64,000 nucleotides of DNA from Clostridium sp. Marseille-P2415 (GCF_900155545.1 NZ_LT732526.1:772308-836307), one strand, 5' to 3'. Counted from the first letter of the stretch, positions 8,822 to 17,584 are shown. Made by a program: numbers and translations. Notes: generated from the letters alone by a model not told the origin.

Positions 8822-9649
8822 ATGGTGAATATAGAGATCATAGATGAAGAATTTAAAGAAAGAGACGCATCACTTCCAAGAGAAACGGAAATTAAAATTG
8901 AAAATTTAAGTGTCAAATTCCCTGACAAAAACGGTGGAGAACCAATTGCAGCACTATCCAATGTTAATTTGGAAATTAAGCAGGGGGAATTTATTTCTCT
9001 TCTTGGACCTTCCGGATGCGGAAAAACGACCTTACTTCGAACCATTGCCGATTTACAGGAAAAGACATCAGGAAATATTTCCGTTCGGGGCTTATCACCA
9101 AGAGAGATCCGCCTGCAAAAAAAATATGGGATCGTGTTCCAGTCACCGGTGCTTTATGAATGGAGAACGGTTCGAAGAAATGTATGTATGCCGATGGAGT
9201 TACTCGGTATGCAAAAGAAAGACCGGACGGCAAGAGTAACAAAAATGCTTGAATTGGTGGGACTTATGGAGTTCGGAGAAAAATATCCTCATGAGTTAAG
9301 CGGAGGGATGCAGCAAAGGGTCAATATCGCAAGAGCCCTGGCGATCCGGCCGGAAATCCTTTTAATGGATGAACCGTTTTCCGCTCTGGATGAATTTACA
9401 AAGGAAAAGCTTCATGAGGATCTTTTGCGTATTTGGCAGAAGACCAATAAGACTATACTATTTGTTACCCATAACATTCAGGAAGCCGTTTATCTGTCTG
9501 ACCGGGTGGTAGTGCTTTCTCCTCATCCGGGCCGGGTATCAGCCATTGTAGACATTGATCTTCCAAGGCCCAGACCAATAGAAATGAAGGAAACCCAGGA
9601 ATTTAATGCTTTGGTATCCAAGGTAAGAAACAGCTTTGAGGGGGTATGA
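8822..9649 (+). CDS. ABC transporter ATP-binding protein (NitT/TauT type), pyrimidine or hydantoin uptake
   Basis: 275 residues. Walker A 'GPSGCGKTTLL', signature 'LSGGMQQRVNIARAL', Walker B 'ILLMDEPFSALDE' and switch His in 'FVTHNIQEA' are all present. The sequence is of the SsuB/TauB/ThiZ branch that energises uptake of sulfonates, nitrate, pyrimidine precursors and similar compounds. ATG 8822 has GGAGG 7 bases upstream. Its last four bases overlap the first permease start (ATGA), showing translational coupling. The cargo is inferred from the pyd context: uracil, dihydrouracil, hydantoin or N-carbamoyl-beta-alanine. Confidence 0.88.
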   Translation: MVNIEIIDEEFKERDASLPRETEIKIENLSVKFPDKNGGEPIAALSNVNLEIKQGEFISLLGPSGCGKTTLLRTIADLQEKTSGNISVRGLSPREIRLQKKYGIVFQSPVLYEWRTVRRNVCMPMELLGMQKKDRTARVTKMLELVGLMEFGEKYPHELSGGMQQRVNIARALAIRPEILLMDEPFSALDEFTKEKLHEDLLRIWQKTNKTILFVTHNIQEAVYLSDRVVVLSPHPGRVSAIVDIDLPRPRPIEMKETQEFNALVSKVRNSFEGV

Positions 9650-10467
9650 GTATGATTCAAATCAAAAAGATACTTTCTTCCAAGTATATGGTAACGCTTG
9701 TGTGGGTGATCGGTCTCGTTATCCTATGGGAGATAGGGGCAACCGTAATAGAAGGAACCAAGCGTTCTCCGGAGAATGTACTGCCTCATCTGTATCAGAT
9801 CCTGGGATCTGTGGTTGAAACCAATAAAGTAAATGGAACCCAGACCGCGTTTCAGATTGTATTAAGCAATGCGGGAATTACGTTTCTTCGGGCAGGAATC
9901 GGCTTTGTAATAGGAGCGGGAGTTGGATTTTTACTTGCGCTGCTGATGAATTTGTTTTTACCGGTTGAGAAGATATTGTTTCCATACCTGATGATGATAC
10001 AGATGATTCCTATTCTTGGTATGGCGCCAATTGTTCTTGCCATCACAAAAGACATTAATAAAAGCCGGATTATCATTGCTGCAATATTGACCTTTTATCC
10101 GGTTGCCACCAATACACTGGCCGGATTTAAATCCGTTTCAAAAGAAAAACATGAACTGATGTATTCCCTTGCAGCAAGTAAATTCGAGATTTACCGGAAA
10201 TTATTGATTCCGTCTTCCCTGCCGTATTTTTTTACCGGCTTAAAGATATCGGCACCCATGGCAATCACAGCAGCAATCCTTGTTGACACCTTGCAGGGAG
10301 GAGCAGGACTGGGAACCGCACTTTCCCAATCATTAAAGCATGCCACTACCATTTATATCTTTTGGCAGATTGTATTTTTAAGCGCTATTATTGGTATTCT
10401 GAGTTTTTATCTTATGGTTTTATTGGAGCAGACCATATCACCATATAAGAAAAAGAAGAAAAAGTAA
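9646..10467 (+). CDS. ABC transporter permease (first)
   Basis: 273 residues with about six hydrophobic segments. It carries the BPD-transp-1 EAA-type loop ('YSLAASKFEIYRKLLIPSSL'), where the ATPase docks. It overlaps the ATPase gene by four bases and is followed by the second permease 11 bases later. It belongs to the NitT/TauT permease family (SsuC-like). The C-terminus is Lys-rich. Together the two permeases form the membrane channel, probably as a heterodimer. Confidence 0.87.
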   Translation: MSMIQIKKILSSKYMVTLVWVIGLVILWEIGATVIEGTKRSPENVLPHLYQILGSVVETNKVNGTQTAFQIVLSNAGITFLRAGIGFVIGAGVGFLLALLMNLFLPVEKILFPYLMMIQMIPILGMAPIVLAITKDINKSRIIIAAILTFYPVATNTLAGFKSVSKEKHELMYSLAASKFEIYRKLLIPSSLPYFFTGLKISAPMAITAAILVDTLQGGAGLGTALSQSLKHATTIYIFWQIVFLSAIIGILSFYLMVLLEQTISPYKKKKKK

Positions 10468-10478
10468 AAGGAGAGGAC

Positions 10479-11288
10479 ATGAAGAAAAAAAGATATTTCA
10501 AATGGGATAAACAGTCTGCCGCAACGGTACTTTATCCGGTGTTATTTGGTATCCTTTTGCTGATTCTATGGCAGACACAGCTTTTGCATAAGTTGATCGG
10601 AGCAGATACATTTGCACTTCCTCTTCCAGGGAGAATCCTTAGGATCATTATGGATAATGGGCCGGCAATTATAAAAAATGTAAAGGCAACCGTAATTGTA
10701 GCAACCGGAGGACTTCTTTGCGGCTCTGTATTTGGATACTTACTGGGAGTCATTGCAACGGTCTTTCCGAAATGGGGTGCCGGCGGCTTAAGCATTGCAT
10801 CAGCTGTCAGTGCAGTACCAATTATTGCAATTGCCCCGATCTTAAATAATTTAACAAAGGATTTCAGTGACGATGCCAATGTAAGAAGCATGCTGGCAAA
10901 GACCATTGTAGTCACCATAACCTGTACGGTATCCATGAGCATCAATGCTTACAGAGGTTTAAACGAATTAAAGCCATTTTCATTGGATTTGATGAAAAGC
11001 TATGCGGCGAGTAAATCAACAGTCTTTTTAAAACTGAGGATCCCAAACAGTGTACCATACATATTTGTTGCCTTAAGAGTCAGTGTACCTGCCAGCATCA
11101 TCAGTGCCTTAGTCAGTGAATATTTTGCTGAATTCATCATTGGGGTAGGCAGACAGATCCGGGAAAATATCGTGCTTGCCCAGTATGCAACTGCCTGGGC
11201 GTACATTGTAGTAGCTTGTTTCATCGGGATCATTATGTATGGAATATTGCTTGCAGCAGAAGGTACCTTGCTGAAGGGAAGAAAATAG
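10479..11288 (+). CDS. ABC transporter permease (second)
   Basis: 269 residues, a second SsuC-like permease with about six membrane segments and its own docking loop ('MKSYAASKSTVFLKLRIPNS'). ATG 10479 follows AAGGAGAGG. It is a divergent paralogue of the previous gene rather than a duplicate, which fits a heterodimeric channel. It stands between the first permease and the substrate-binding lipoprotein. Confidence 0.87.
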   Translation: MKKKRYFKWDKQSAATVLYPVLFGILLLILWQTQLLHKLIGADTFALPLPGRILRIIMDNGPAIIKNVKATVIVATGGLLCGSVFGYLLGVIATVFPKWGAGGLSIASAVSAVPIIAIAPILNNLTKDFSDDANVRSMLAKTIVVTITCTVSMSINAYRGLNELKPFSLDLMKSYAASKSTVFLKLRIPNSVPYIFVALRVSVPASIISALVSEYFAEFIIGVGRQIRENIVLAQYATAWAYIVVACFIGIIMYGILLAAEGTLLKGRK

Positions 11289-11324
11289 GAAAGAAATAAC
11301 ATTCATTTTGAGGAGGAATTATTT

Positions 11325-12494
11325 ATGAAAAAACGAACAGGAAATTTAACCGCAGCAGCATTAACTCTTGCACTTACAACGGCAGCATTATCAGGCTGCG
11401 GAAGTTCACCAGAGAAAGAAGCAGCTCAGACAACGGCAGCAGCAGAGAGTACAACAGCCAAAGAGACAGGCACGAAAGAACCTGAGAGTACAGGAAAATA
11501 TTATTCTGCCAGTGCCGGCGCAGAAGATATCGTAGTGGACGCTGCAAGCAAAGGAAAGGTCGGCAACTGGGGCCTTGGCAATGAGTACGAGGTTCAGGCT
11601 CTTTTGACCAAATATGGTCAGAGCACCGATTTCTTAAGTCAGGCATTTGACATGGACGGCTTTGATGATGATTCCATTCTGCTGGCTTCTGCCATGACCT
11701 ATAACGAGCTTGGTCTTGTAAAGAACACATACAAAGGCGGATATTCTTATGGGGATTCGGTAAAATACATCGATATGAATGATGAAGGAGTAGCAATGCT
11801 TGAGGATAATATTTTTACGACAAAGGAATTTGCAGAGGCAAATCCCAACACAGTAAAAGCATTTGTCCGCGCATCCATGAAAGGCTGGGAGTATGCCTGT
11901 GCGAATCCGGAGGAAGCCGCTGAAATCGTATTCAATGCCGGTTCTTCCGTATCCAGCGAGCATCAGGCTTACATGGCAGAAGAAGTGAAGAAATTAGTGG
12001 AAACAGATACAAAAGGGAATAAAGTAGTTGATCTTGGAAAACTGGATGATGAAGCGCTGCAGCAGACCCTTGATTTAGCTAAAGAATACATCAAATTAGA
12101 CGACAGTGCTGCAGCGGAAAAATTACAGACGTTAACCTTGGATGATTTCCGTGATGCATCTTACTGGACCGATGCAATGAGTGACGTAGAACTGGGCACA
12201 CCGGAAAAAACAGATGTATCCATTCAGTTAAAATGGCTGCCTCAGGCGCAGTTTATGGGTTATTATGTGGCAGCAGCAAAAGGCTATTATAAAGATGCCG
12301 GCTTAAATGTAACCATTACACCAGGCGGCGGAGATATCGGTGAAACAACAGCAGTAAACTCCGGGCAGGTAGATTTTGGTGTGACCTGGGATGCAAACCT
12401 GATTGCAGCAAATGCAGGCGGCATGAATTTGATTGCCGTATCACAGGTATACCAGAGATCCGGCTTAGTACTTGTATATAAGGTAAACGAATAA
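11325..12494 (+). CDS. ABC transporter substrate-binding lipoprotein (NMT1-like), apparently circularly permuted
   Basis: 389 residues. A lipoprotein signal ends at lipobox 'LSGC' (Cys25), followed by an Ala/Thr/Glu-rich linker to about residue 57. What follows is unusual. Residues 58-290 match the second part of NMT1/THI5-like binding proteins ('GKVGNWGLGNEYEVQALL', 'ASAMTYNE', 'MNDEGVAMLEDNIF', 'NPNTVKAFVRASMKGWE', 'NPEEAAEIV'). Residues 296-389 match what is normally the N-terminal lobe ('VSIQLKWLPQAQFMGYYVAA', 'GQVDFGVTWDANLIAANAGG', 'AVSQVYQRSG'). The order is therefore swapped, with new termini in the hinge, while both halves are complete and in one frame. It should hold the substrate at the outer membrane face for the permeases upstream. 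AGGAGG lies before ATG 11325. Confidence 0.87.
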   Translation: MKKRTGNLTAAALTLALTTAALSGCGSSPEKEAAQTTAAAESTTAKETGTKEPESTGKYYSASAGAEDIVVDAASKGKVGNWGLGNEYEVQALLTKYGQSTDFLSQAFDMDGFDDDSILLASAMTYNELGLVKNTYKGGYSYGDSVKYIDMNDEGVAMLEDNIFTTKEFAEANPNTVKAFVRASMKGWEYACANPEEAAEIVFNAGSSVSSEHQAYMAEEVKKLVETDTKGNKVVDLGKLDDEALQQTLDLAKEYIKLDDSAAAEKLQTLTLDDFRDASYWTDAMSDVELGTPEKTDVSIQLKWLPQAQFMGYYVAAAKGYYKDAGLNVTITPGGGDIGETTAVNSGQVDFGVTWDANLIAANAGGMNLIAVSQVYQRSGLVLVYKVNE

Positions 12495-12544
12495 AGCACC
12501 GTTAAGGAAATGAAAAGCCATAAGACCAGATACCAGCAAGAATC

Positions 12545-12565
12545 GTGGGTGCGATATGCACCCAC
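12545..12565 (+). promoter_or_regulatory. Intercistronic hairpin between transporter genes and pydB
   Basis: Perfect stem GTGGGTGC / GCACCCAC with a five-base loop and no T run. With the hairpin at 8767-8800 it brackets the four transporter genes, suggesting RNA processing or differential stability. Confidence 0.5.
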
Positions 12566-12588
12566 ATGTCTGTTAAGGAGGAAGAGCG

Positions 12589-13968
12589 ATGGATTTATTA
12601 ATTAAGAATGGAACGATTGTTTCGGAAAAAGAAACATTTATGGGCGATATTGCAGTAAAAGACGGAAAAATCGTTTGCATTGGAATGAATTTATCGGTTG
12701 ATGCAAAAGAAGTTGTTGATGCCGCTGGAAAACTTGTTTTACCTGGAGCGATTGATGTACATACCCACTTAGCAATGCCTTTTGGCGGAACGGTTTCCGC
12801 AGACGGCTATTTATCAGGAACAAGAGCGGCAGCATGCGGCGGTGTGACCACCGTATTTGATTATCCGATTCAAAGAAAAGGAAAAGGAATCGTGGAAACG
12901 GTTCAGGAAAGAAAGGATATGTGCGACCCGGAAGCCTGTGTGGATTATGCATTTCACTGCTGTATCACGGATCTAAACGAAGGTGCCATTTTAGACGAAT
13001 TTGAAGCAGCCGTGGATTATGGCATAACCAGTTTTAAATGTTTCCTTGTTTATAAAAAAGAAGGCATGATGGTGGATGACGGTACCCTGGTCCGAATACT
13101 CAAAAAAGCGAAAGAAGCAGGAGCCATCACAAATATTCATGCTGAAAACCCCGATGTCATTGATTTGAATATTGAGCAGTTTAAGTCAGAGGGAAAAACA
13201 TCTGCATGGTACCACTATTTGAGCCGGCCGGAATATGTGGAGGCTGAAGCAGACAAACGGGCAGTGCATTGGGCAAAATCAGTAGATGCACCTCTTTATA
13301 TCGTACATATGGCTGATAAGGAAGGTCTGGAAGCAGCAGTCGCTGCCAAGAGAGATGGCTATCCTGTTTATATTGAAACCTGTCCTCAGTATCTGGAATT
13401 TACCTGTGATGTTTATAAAAGAGAAGATGGCAGGAACTTTGTCTGCTCTCCGCCTATGAAGGATCAGGAAAGTCAGGATGCGCTCTGGAAAGCGGTTATG
13501 GATGGAAGCATTGATACGGTGGCAACCGACCACTGTCCGTTCCAAAGCTATGAAAAAGACTGGGGAAAAGACGACTTTACAAAGATTCCCAACGGTTGTG
13601 CGGGAATAGAGAATCTATATCCTTATATGCTATCCAAAGCCAATGAAGGGAGAATAAGCTTCAACCGTGCGGTAGAACTTTGTGCAGCCAAACCGGCCAA
13701 GATTTTCGGATGCAGCCAGAAGGGTTCTTTGACGGTTGGAAAAGATGCGGATATCGTGATCTATGACAGGAATAAAGATTTAACCATTTCCGTCGATAAT
13801 ATGCATTCCGATTATGATCACACCATATGGGAAGGAATTAAGGTACAAGGCTATCCGGTACAAACTTATGTGAGAGGGACATTAGTATATGATAATGGGG
13901 AATTTGTAGGAACTCCGGGGTATGGAACCTTTGTAAAGCGAGAACCTCAAAAATATGGTTTGGAGTGA
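12589..13968 (+). CDS. pydB: Dihydropyrimidinase / hydantoinase (PydB)
   Basis: 459 residues of the cyclic amidohydrolase family. The binuclear zinc site is complete: His58 and His60 in 'DVHTHLAMPFGG', the carboxylated Lys150 in 'SFKCFLVYK', the His residues in 'NIHAEN' and 'YIVHMADKEG', and Asp314 in 'VATDHCPF'. The enzyme opens dihydrouracil to N-carbamoyl-beta-alanine, and also hydantoins. ATG 12589 follows AAGGAGG. pydA begins four bases after its stop. D-hydantoinase is the alternative name; the neighbouring dihydropyrimidine dehydrogenase makes dihydropyrimidinase the better call. Confidence 0.9.
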   Translation: MDLLIKNGTIVSEKETFMGDIAVKDGKIVCIGMNLSVDAKEVVDAAGKLVLPGAIDVHTHLAMPFGGTVSADGYLSGTRAAACGGVTTVFDYPIQRKGKGIVETVQERKDMCDPEACVDYAFHCCITDLNEGAILDEFEAAVDYGITSFKCFLVYKKEGMMVDDGTLVRILKKAKEAGAITNIHAENPDVIDLNIEQFKSEGKTSAWYHYLSRPEYVEAEADKRAVHWAKSVDAPLYIVHMADKEGLEAAVAAKRDGYPVYIETCPQYLEFTCDVYKREDGRNFVCSPPMKDQESQDALWKAVMDGSIDTVATDHCPFQSYEKDWGKDDFTKIPNGCAGIENLYPYMLSKANEGRISFNRAVELCAAKPAKIFGCSQKGSLTVGKDADIVIYDRNKDLTISVDNMHSDYDHTIWEGIKVQGYPVQTYVRGTLVYDNGEFVGTPGYGTFVKREPQKYGLE

Positions 13969-13972
13969 TAAA

Positions 13973-15481
13973 ATGAATAAATTATTATACAAAGAAGCTT
14001 CCCTTTTAGAGGAAGCTGGCGGTTGTCTTTTATGCAATGAGGCACCCTGCACCAAAGCATGTCCTTATGAACTGGGAATAGACAAAATAATACGGTGCTA
14101 TCGTTTTGAAAATAAGGCTGGCGCCATCAATCGCCTTCCGGAAAATTTTCCCTGTCAGAACTGCACAGATAAGCCGTGCTTATCAGCCTGCTTAAAAGGA
14201 AAAATTAATACACCGGTCCCTATACCTGATATGTTTGAAAAACTTTCTTCCTATATTAAGCCGGAGATGGAAGAAGTGGATTTATCCATAGATTTTTGCG
14301 GGATTCCATGTGAAAATCCTTTTTTCCTGTCTTCTTCCGTAGTGGGAAGCAATTACGAGATGGTAGCAAAAGCCTTTGACATGGGCTGGGCAGGGGTTGC
14401 CTTTAAAACCATTGGAGTCTTTGTTCCCCAGGAGGTATCCCCCAGATTTGATGCTCTGAAAAAGGAAGCACTTCCTTTTGTCGGCTTTAAAAATATAGAA
14501 CAGATTTCAGATCATACCTTAGAGGAAAATCTGGCGTTTATCAGGGATTTGAAAAGAGATTATCCGACCAAGATATTTGTTGCTTCCATTATGGGCCAGA
14601 CTGAAGAAGAGTGGACTTATCTTGCAAAAGTTGTAACCGAAGCAGGTGCGGATATCATCGAGTGTAATTTTTCCTGTCCTCATATGGCAGCCAATGGATT
14701 AGGCTCTGATGTGGGCCAGAATCCGGAACTGGTTGCAGCTTATTCAAAAGCAGTGAGAAAAGGAACGCATCTTCCTGTTTTGGCAAAAATGACACCTAAT
14801 ATAGGAAATATGGAAATACCGGCACTTGCGGCAATGCAGGCAGGAGCGGATGGAATTGCAGCCATTAATACAATAAAGAGCATTATGAACGTGGATACAG
14901 ATACTTTTGTATCCGGACCTTTTGTGGAAGGCAAAACCAGTGTGGGAGGTTATTCCGGGAAGGCAGTGAAACCCATTGCTCTACGGTTTATCCATGCAAT
15001 GAAAACCCATCCCGAACTGTCTCATGCGCCCGTCAGTGGAATGGGCGGAATTGAAACCTGGAGAGATGCATTTGAGTTTATGGCGCTTGGCTGTGAAAAC
15101 ATTCAGGTTACAACGTCAGTCATGCAATATGGGTACCGGGTTATTGATGATATGATAGAAGGAATGAAATATTATTTAAGTTCCCATGGCTATAAAAGTG
15201 TAAAAGAAATTGTTGGGAAAGCACTGGTTCATACCATACCGGCAGATGAACTGGAACGAGATTCCATCAGTTACCCCAAATTTGACAGAAATAAATGTGT
15301 GGGATGCGGAAGATGCTACTTATCCTGCTATGACGGAGGACATCAGGCATTAAAGCAGGATGAAAACACAAAGAAACCGGTTATGGACGGAAAAAAATGT
15401 GTAGGGTGCCATCTTTGCGCATTGGTATGCCCGGTAGGCGCAATATCGGCAGGCACCAGGGTGAAAAAGAAGAGAGTATAG
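13973..15481 (+). CDS. pydA: Dihydropyrimidine dehydrogenase, PreA-like with extra N-terminal Fe-S region (PydA)
   Basis: 502 residues from ATG 13973, chosen over an ATG at 13955 because GGAG lies 7 bases before it. The N-terminal 100 residues carry two cysteine clusters ('CLLCNEAPCTKACP', 'CQNCTDKPCLSAC') like domain I of mammalian-type DPD. The middle is an FMN-binding dihydroorotate-dehydrogenase-like barrel with the active-site Cys235 in 'ECNFSCPHM'. The C-terminus has two ferredoxin-type [4Fe-4S] motifs ('CVGCGRCYLSC', 'CVGCHLCALVCP'). It reduces uracil or thymine to the dihydro form. No PreT-like FAD/NADPH subunit is encoded nearby, so the electron donor may be ferredoxin or an unlinked protein. 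Family assignment is firm. Confidence 0.9.
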   Translation: MNKLLYKEASLLEEAGGCLLCNEAPCTKACPYELGIDKIIRCYRFENKAGAINRLPENFPCQNCTDKPCLSACLKGKINTPVPIPDMFEKLSSYIKPEMEEVDLSIDFCGIPCENPFFLSSSVVGSNYEMVAKAFDMGWAGVAFKTIGVFVPQEVSPRFDALKKEALPFVGFKNIEQISDHTLEENLAFIRDLKRDYPTKIFVASIMGQTEEEWTYLAKVVTEAGADIIECNFSCPHMAANGLGSDVGQNPELVAAYSKAVRKGTHLPVLAKMTPNIGNMEIPALAAMQAGADGIAAINTIKSIMNVDTDTFVSGPFVEGKTSVGGYSGKAVKPIALRFIHAMKTHPELSHAPVSGMGGIETWRDAFEFMALGCENIQVTTSVMQYGYRVIDDMIEGMKYYLSSHGYKSVKEIVGKALVHTIPADELERDSISYPKFDRNKCVGCGRCYLSCYDGGHQALKQDENTKKPVMDGKKCVGCHLCALVCPVGAISAGTRVKKKRV

Positions 15482-15560
15482 TAAAGGGTCAGGTATGAGG
15501 CCAGCGAATCGTTATGAAATATGATTTTGTATACGTGGTACATAAAAGGAGGTAAGTAGC

Positions 15561-16787
15561 ATGATTGAATGCGATTATGAAAGAATGGAAGATAAGATTA
15601 AAACCTTTAGCCGGTTTGGCGATACGGGAAAGGGGGGGATCACAAGATTTTCCTTATCGGAAGAAGCCATTGCCGCAAGAAAAGAATTCATAAAGCGTAT
15701 GGAGGCAATTGGGGCCTCTATTGCGACAGACGATATGGCAAATATATATGCAACCATTGCCGGAACAGAAGATTTACCTGCCATTTTTTCAGGTTCCCAT
15801 ATGGATTCCGTACGGCAGGGAGGAAATTACGATGGAATTTTAGGTGTCTTAACCGCAATGGAAGTGGCGGAAACCATTGTAAAAGAAAAAATACCTCACA
15901 GGCATCCGATTACGGTTATCGTATGGACCAACGAAGAAGGCGCAAGATTTGAGCCGGCGATGATGTCTTCCGGTGTTATCTGCGGAAAATTTGACAAAGA
16001 GACTATGCTTGCTTCGCAGGCAAAAGACATTCCGGGGTATACCTTTGGAGAAGCTTTGGAAAAAAGCGGTTTTAAAGGAAAGGAAGAAAATCGGCTGGAT
16101 CCTACTAAAACAAAGGCCTTAGTGGAACTTCATATCGAACAGGGACCTGTACTGGAGGCAGAAGGGATTGATATTGGAGTGGTAGAAGGCGTTTGCGGTA
16201 TGATTAATTATGAATTCACTTTTACCGGGCAGGCAGGCCACGCAGGAACAACACCCATGAAATACCGTAAGGATGCTCTTTATGCAGCGGTGAAAACCAT
16301 TCAATATCTCCATGATGAGCTGGACCAGCTGGATAGCAAATTAGTTTATACCACAGGTAAGATTTCTGCCCATCCAAACATTCATACCATTATCCCCGAT
16401 GAAGTAAAGATTACCCTGGATGCCAGACATCAGGATCCGGAAGTGATCAAGCAGGTACTTGCAGTTATTAAAAAAATTCCAGGCGTTGTGGAGCAATGCA
16501 AGGTGAGCTATGAGGAAGCATGGTCACGTAAGACCGTAAGCTTTACTTCCGAACTGGTTGATTATGTGGAAAAAAGTGCACAGGAATGCGGTTATTCCAA
16601 TCGGAGAATATACAGCGGTCCGGGCCATGACGCGCAGTTTGCGATAGATCTGGTTCCGGCTACCATGATATTTGTACCCAGCGTAGGAGGACATAGTCAT
16701 TGTGAAATTGAATACACTCCCGTGGAAAACTGCTTAAAAGGAGCAAATGTACTTTTAAAAACAATTTTACACATTGATAAGCAGTAA
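15561..16787 (+). CDS. pydC: M20-type amidase, probable N-carbamoyl-beta-alanine amidohydrolase (PydC)
   Basis: 408 residues of the Zn-dependent hydantoinase/carbamoylase family. Motifs include the metal site 'SGSHMDSVRQGGNYDGILG', 'WTNEEGARF', 'ELHIEQGPVLE', the dimerisation-domain 'GQAGHAGTTPM', 'DARHQDP' and 'GGHSHCEIEYTP'. It hydrolyses N-carbamoyl-beta-alanine to beta-alanine, CO2 and ammonia, the third step of the pathway, feeding pydD. ATG 15561 follows AGGAGGT. It is the last gene of the operon; a terminator lies about 110 bases downstream. Allantoate amidohydrolase or L-carbamoylase are family alternatives excluded mainly by context. Confidence 0.88.
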   Translation: MIECDYERMEDKIKTFSRFGDTGKGGITRFSLSEEAIAARKEFIKRMEAIGASIATDDMANIYATIAGTEDLPAIFSGSHMDSVRQGGNYDGILGVLTAMEVAETIVKEKIPHRHPITVIVWTNEEGARFEPAMMSSGVICGKFDKETMLASQAKDIPGYTFGEALEKSGFKGKEENRLDPTKTKALVELHIEQGPVLEAEGIDIGVVEGVCGMINYEFTFTGQAGHAGTTPMKYRKDALYAAVKTIQYLHDELDQLDSKLVYTTGKISAHPNIHTIIPDEVKITLDARHQDPEVIKQVLAVIKKIPGVVEQCKVSYEEAWSRKTVSFTSELVDYVEKSAQECGYSNRRIYSGPGHDAQFAIDLVPATMIFVPSVGGHSHCEIEYTPVENCLKGANVLLKTILHIDKQ

Positions 16788-16900
16788 ACAATGATAGGAC
16801 TCATAAAGCAGAACGGGGGGTGAGGATAAAACTGAGGAAACAAAAGTCAGAGATTGTGAATTGTCTTACATGCAACATTTTCATTTATAACTAATTTGTA

Positions 16901-16947
16901 AACAGTGGCTCTATGGATTTTATTGTCAATTAGCCACTGTTTTTTTA
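16901..16947 (+). terminator. Intrinsic terminator of the pyd operon
   Basis: Perfect 10-bp stem AACAGTGGCT / AGCCACTGTT with a T run directly after. Confidence 0.88.
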
Positions 16948-17061
16948 AACCTTTTTTAATAACTTTCAGAATTTTTCAAAATTTATAATTCCGTTTTCTC
17001 TGTAACTGGCCGAAGTATTACCACTAGATTTTCCAAACCCAAAGCAATTGTGTTTTAGGCC

Positions 17062-17090
17062 TTTACTTGAAATAAACAATGTAGTATCAT
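17062..17090 (+). promoter_or_regulatory. Sigma-A promoter for smpB
   Basis: TTTACT, 17-base spacer, TATCAT, ending about 30 bases before the smpB start. Confidence 0.55.
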
Positions 17091-17122
17091 AATTTAAATA
17101 TGATAGTGGGAGGTTTGATATT

Positions 17123-17584
17123 TTGGGAGAAAGAATTAAATTGATTGCAAATAATAAAAAAGCATATCATGATTATTTTATTGATGAAAAATACGAAGCG
17201 GGCATAGAACTGGCAGGAACGGAAGTGAAATCCATCCGCATGGGAAAGTGCAGTGTGAAGGAATCCTTTGTAAGGATTGACAAAGGAGAGGTTTTTGTCT
17301 ATGGCATGAACATCAGCCCCTATGAAAAAGGAAATATCTTTAATAAAGACCCATTAAGGGTCAGAAAGCTTTTGCTCCACAGGACTGAGATCGGAAAGCT
17401 GGATGCAAAGATCGCCCAAAAAGGGTATACTCTCGTTCCGCTTCAAGTATATTTTAAAGGCAGCCTGGTAAAGGTGGAGATCGGTCTTGCCCGGGGAAAG
17501 AAACTCTATGATAAAAGGGACGATATCGCTAAGAAGGATCAGAAAAGAGAATTAGAAAGAGACTTTAAGGTGAGAAATCTTTAG
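17123..17584 (+). CDS. smpB: SsrA-binding protein SmpB
   Basis: 153 residues starting at a TTG with GGGAGG nine bases upstream; no better start exists. Conserved SmpB signatures: '[16 protein letters not shown]', '[19 protein letters not shown]', '[13 protein letters not shown]', and the basic C-terminal tail '[13 protein letters not shown]'. It binds tmRNA and delivers it to stalled ribosomes. Its partner RNase R is encoded 12.5 kb upstream instead of adjacent. The tmRNA gene itself is not in this window. Confidence 0.95.
   Translation: MGERIKLIANNKKAYHDYFIDEKYEAGIELAGTEVKSIRMGKCSVKESFVRIDKGEVFVYGMNISPYEKGNIFNKDPLRVRKLLLHRTEIGKLDAKIAQKGYTLVPLQVYFKGSLVKVEIGLARGKKLYDKRDDIAKKDQKRELERDFKVRNL

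Larger units (their letters stand above)
16788..17122 (+). other. Intergenic region between pydC and smpB
   Basis: 335 bases with no gene. It holds the operon terminator (16901-16947) and the smpB promoter (17062-17090). The first 110 bases show nothing recognisable. This is the downstream junction of the pyd block. Confidence 0.7.
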
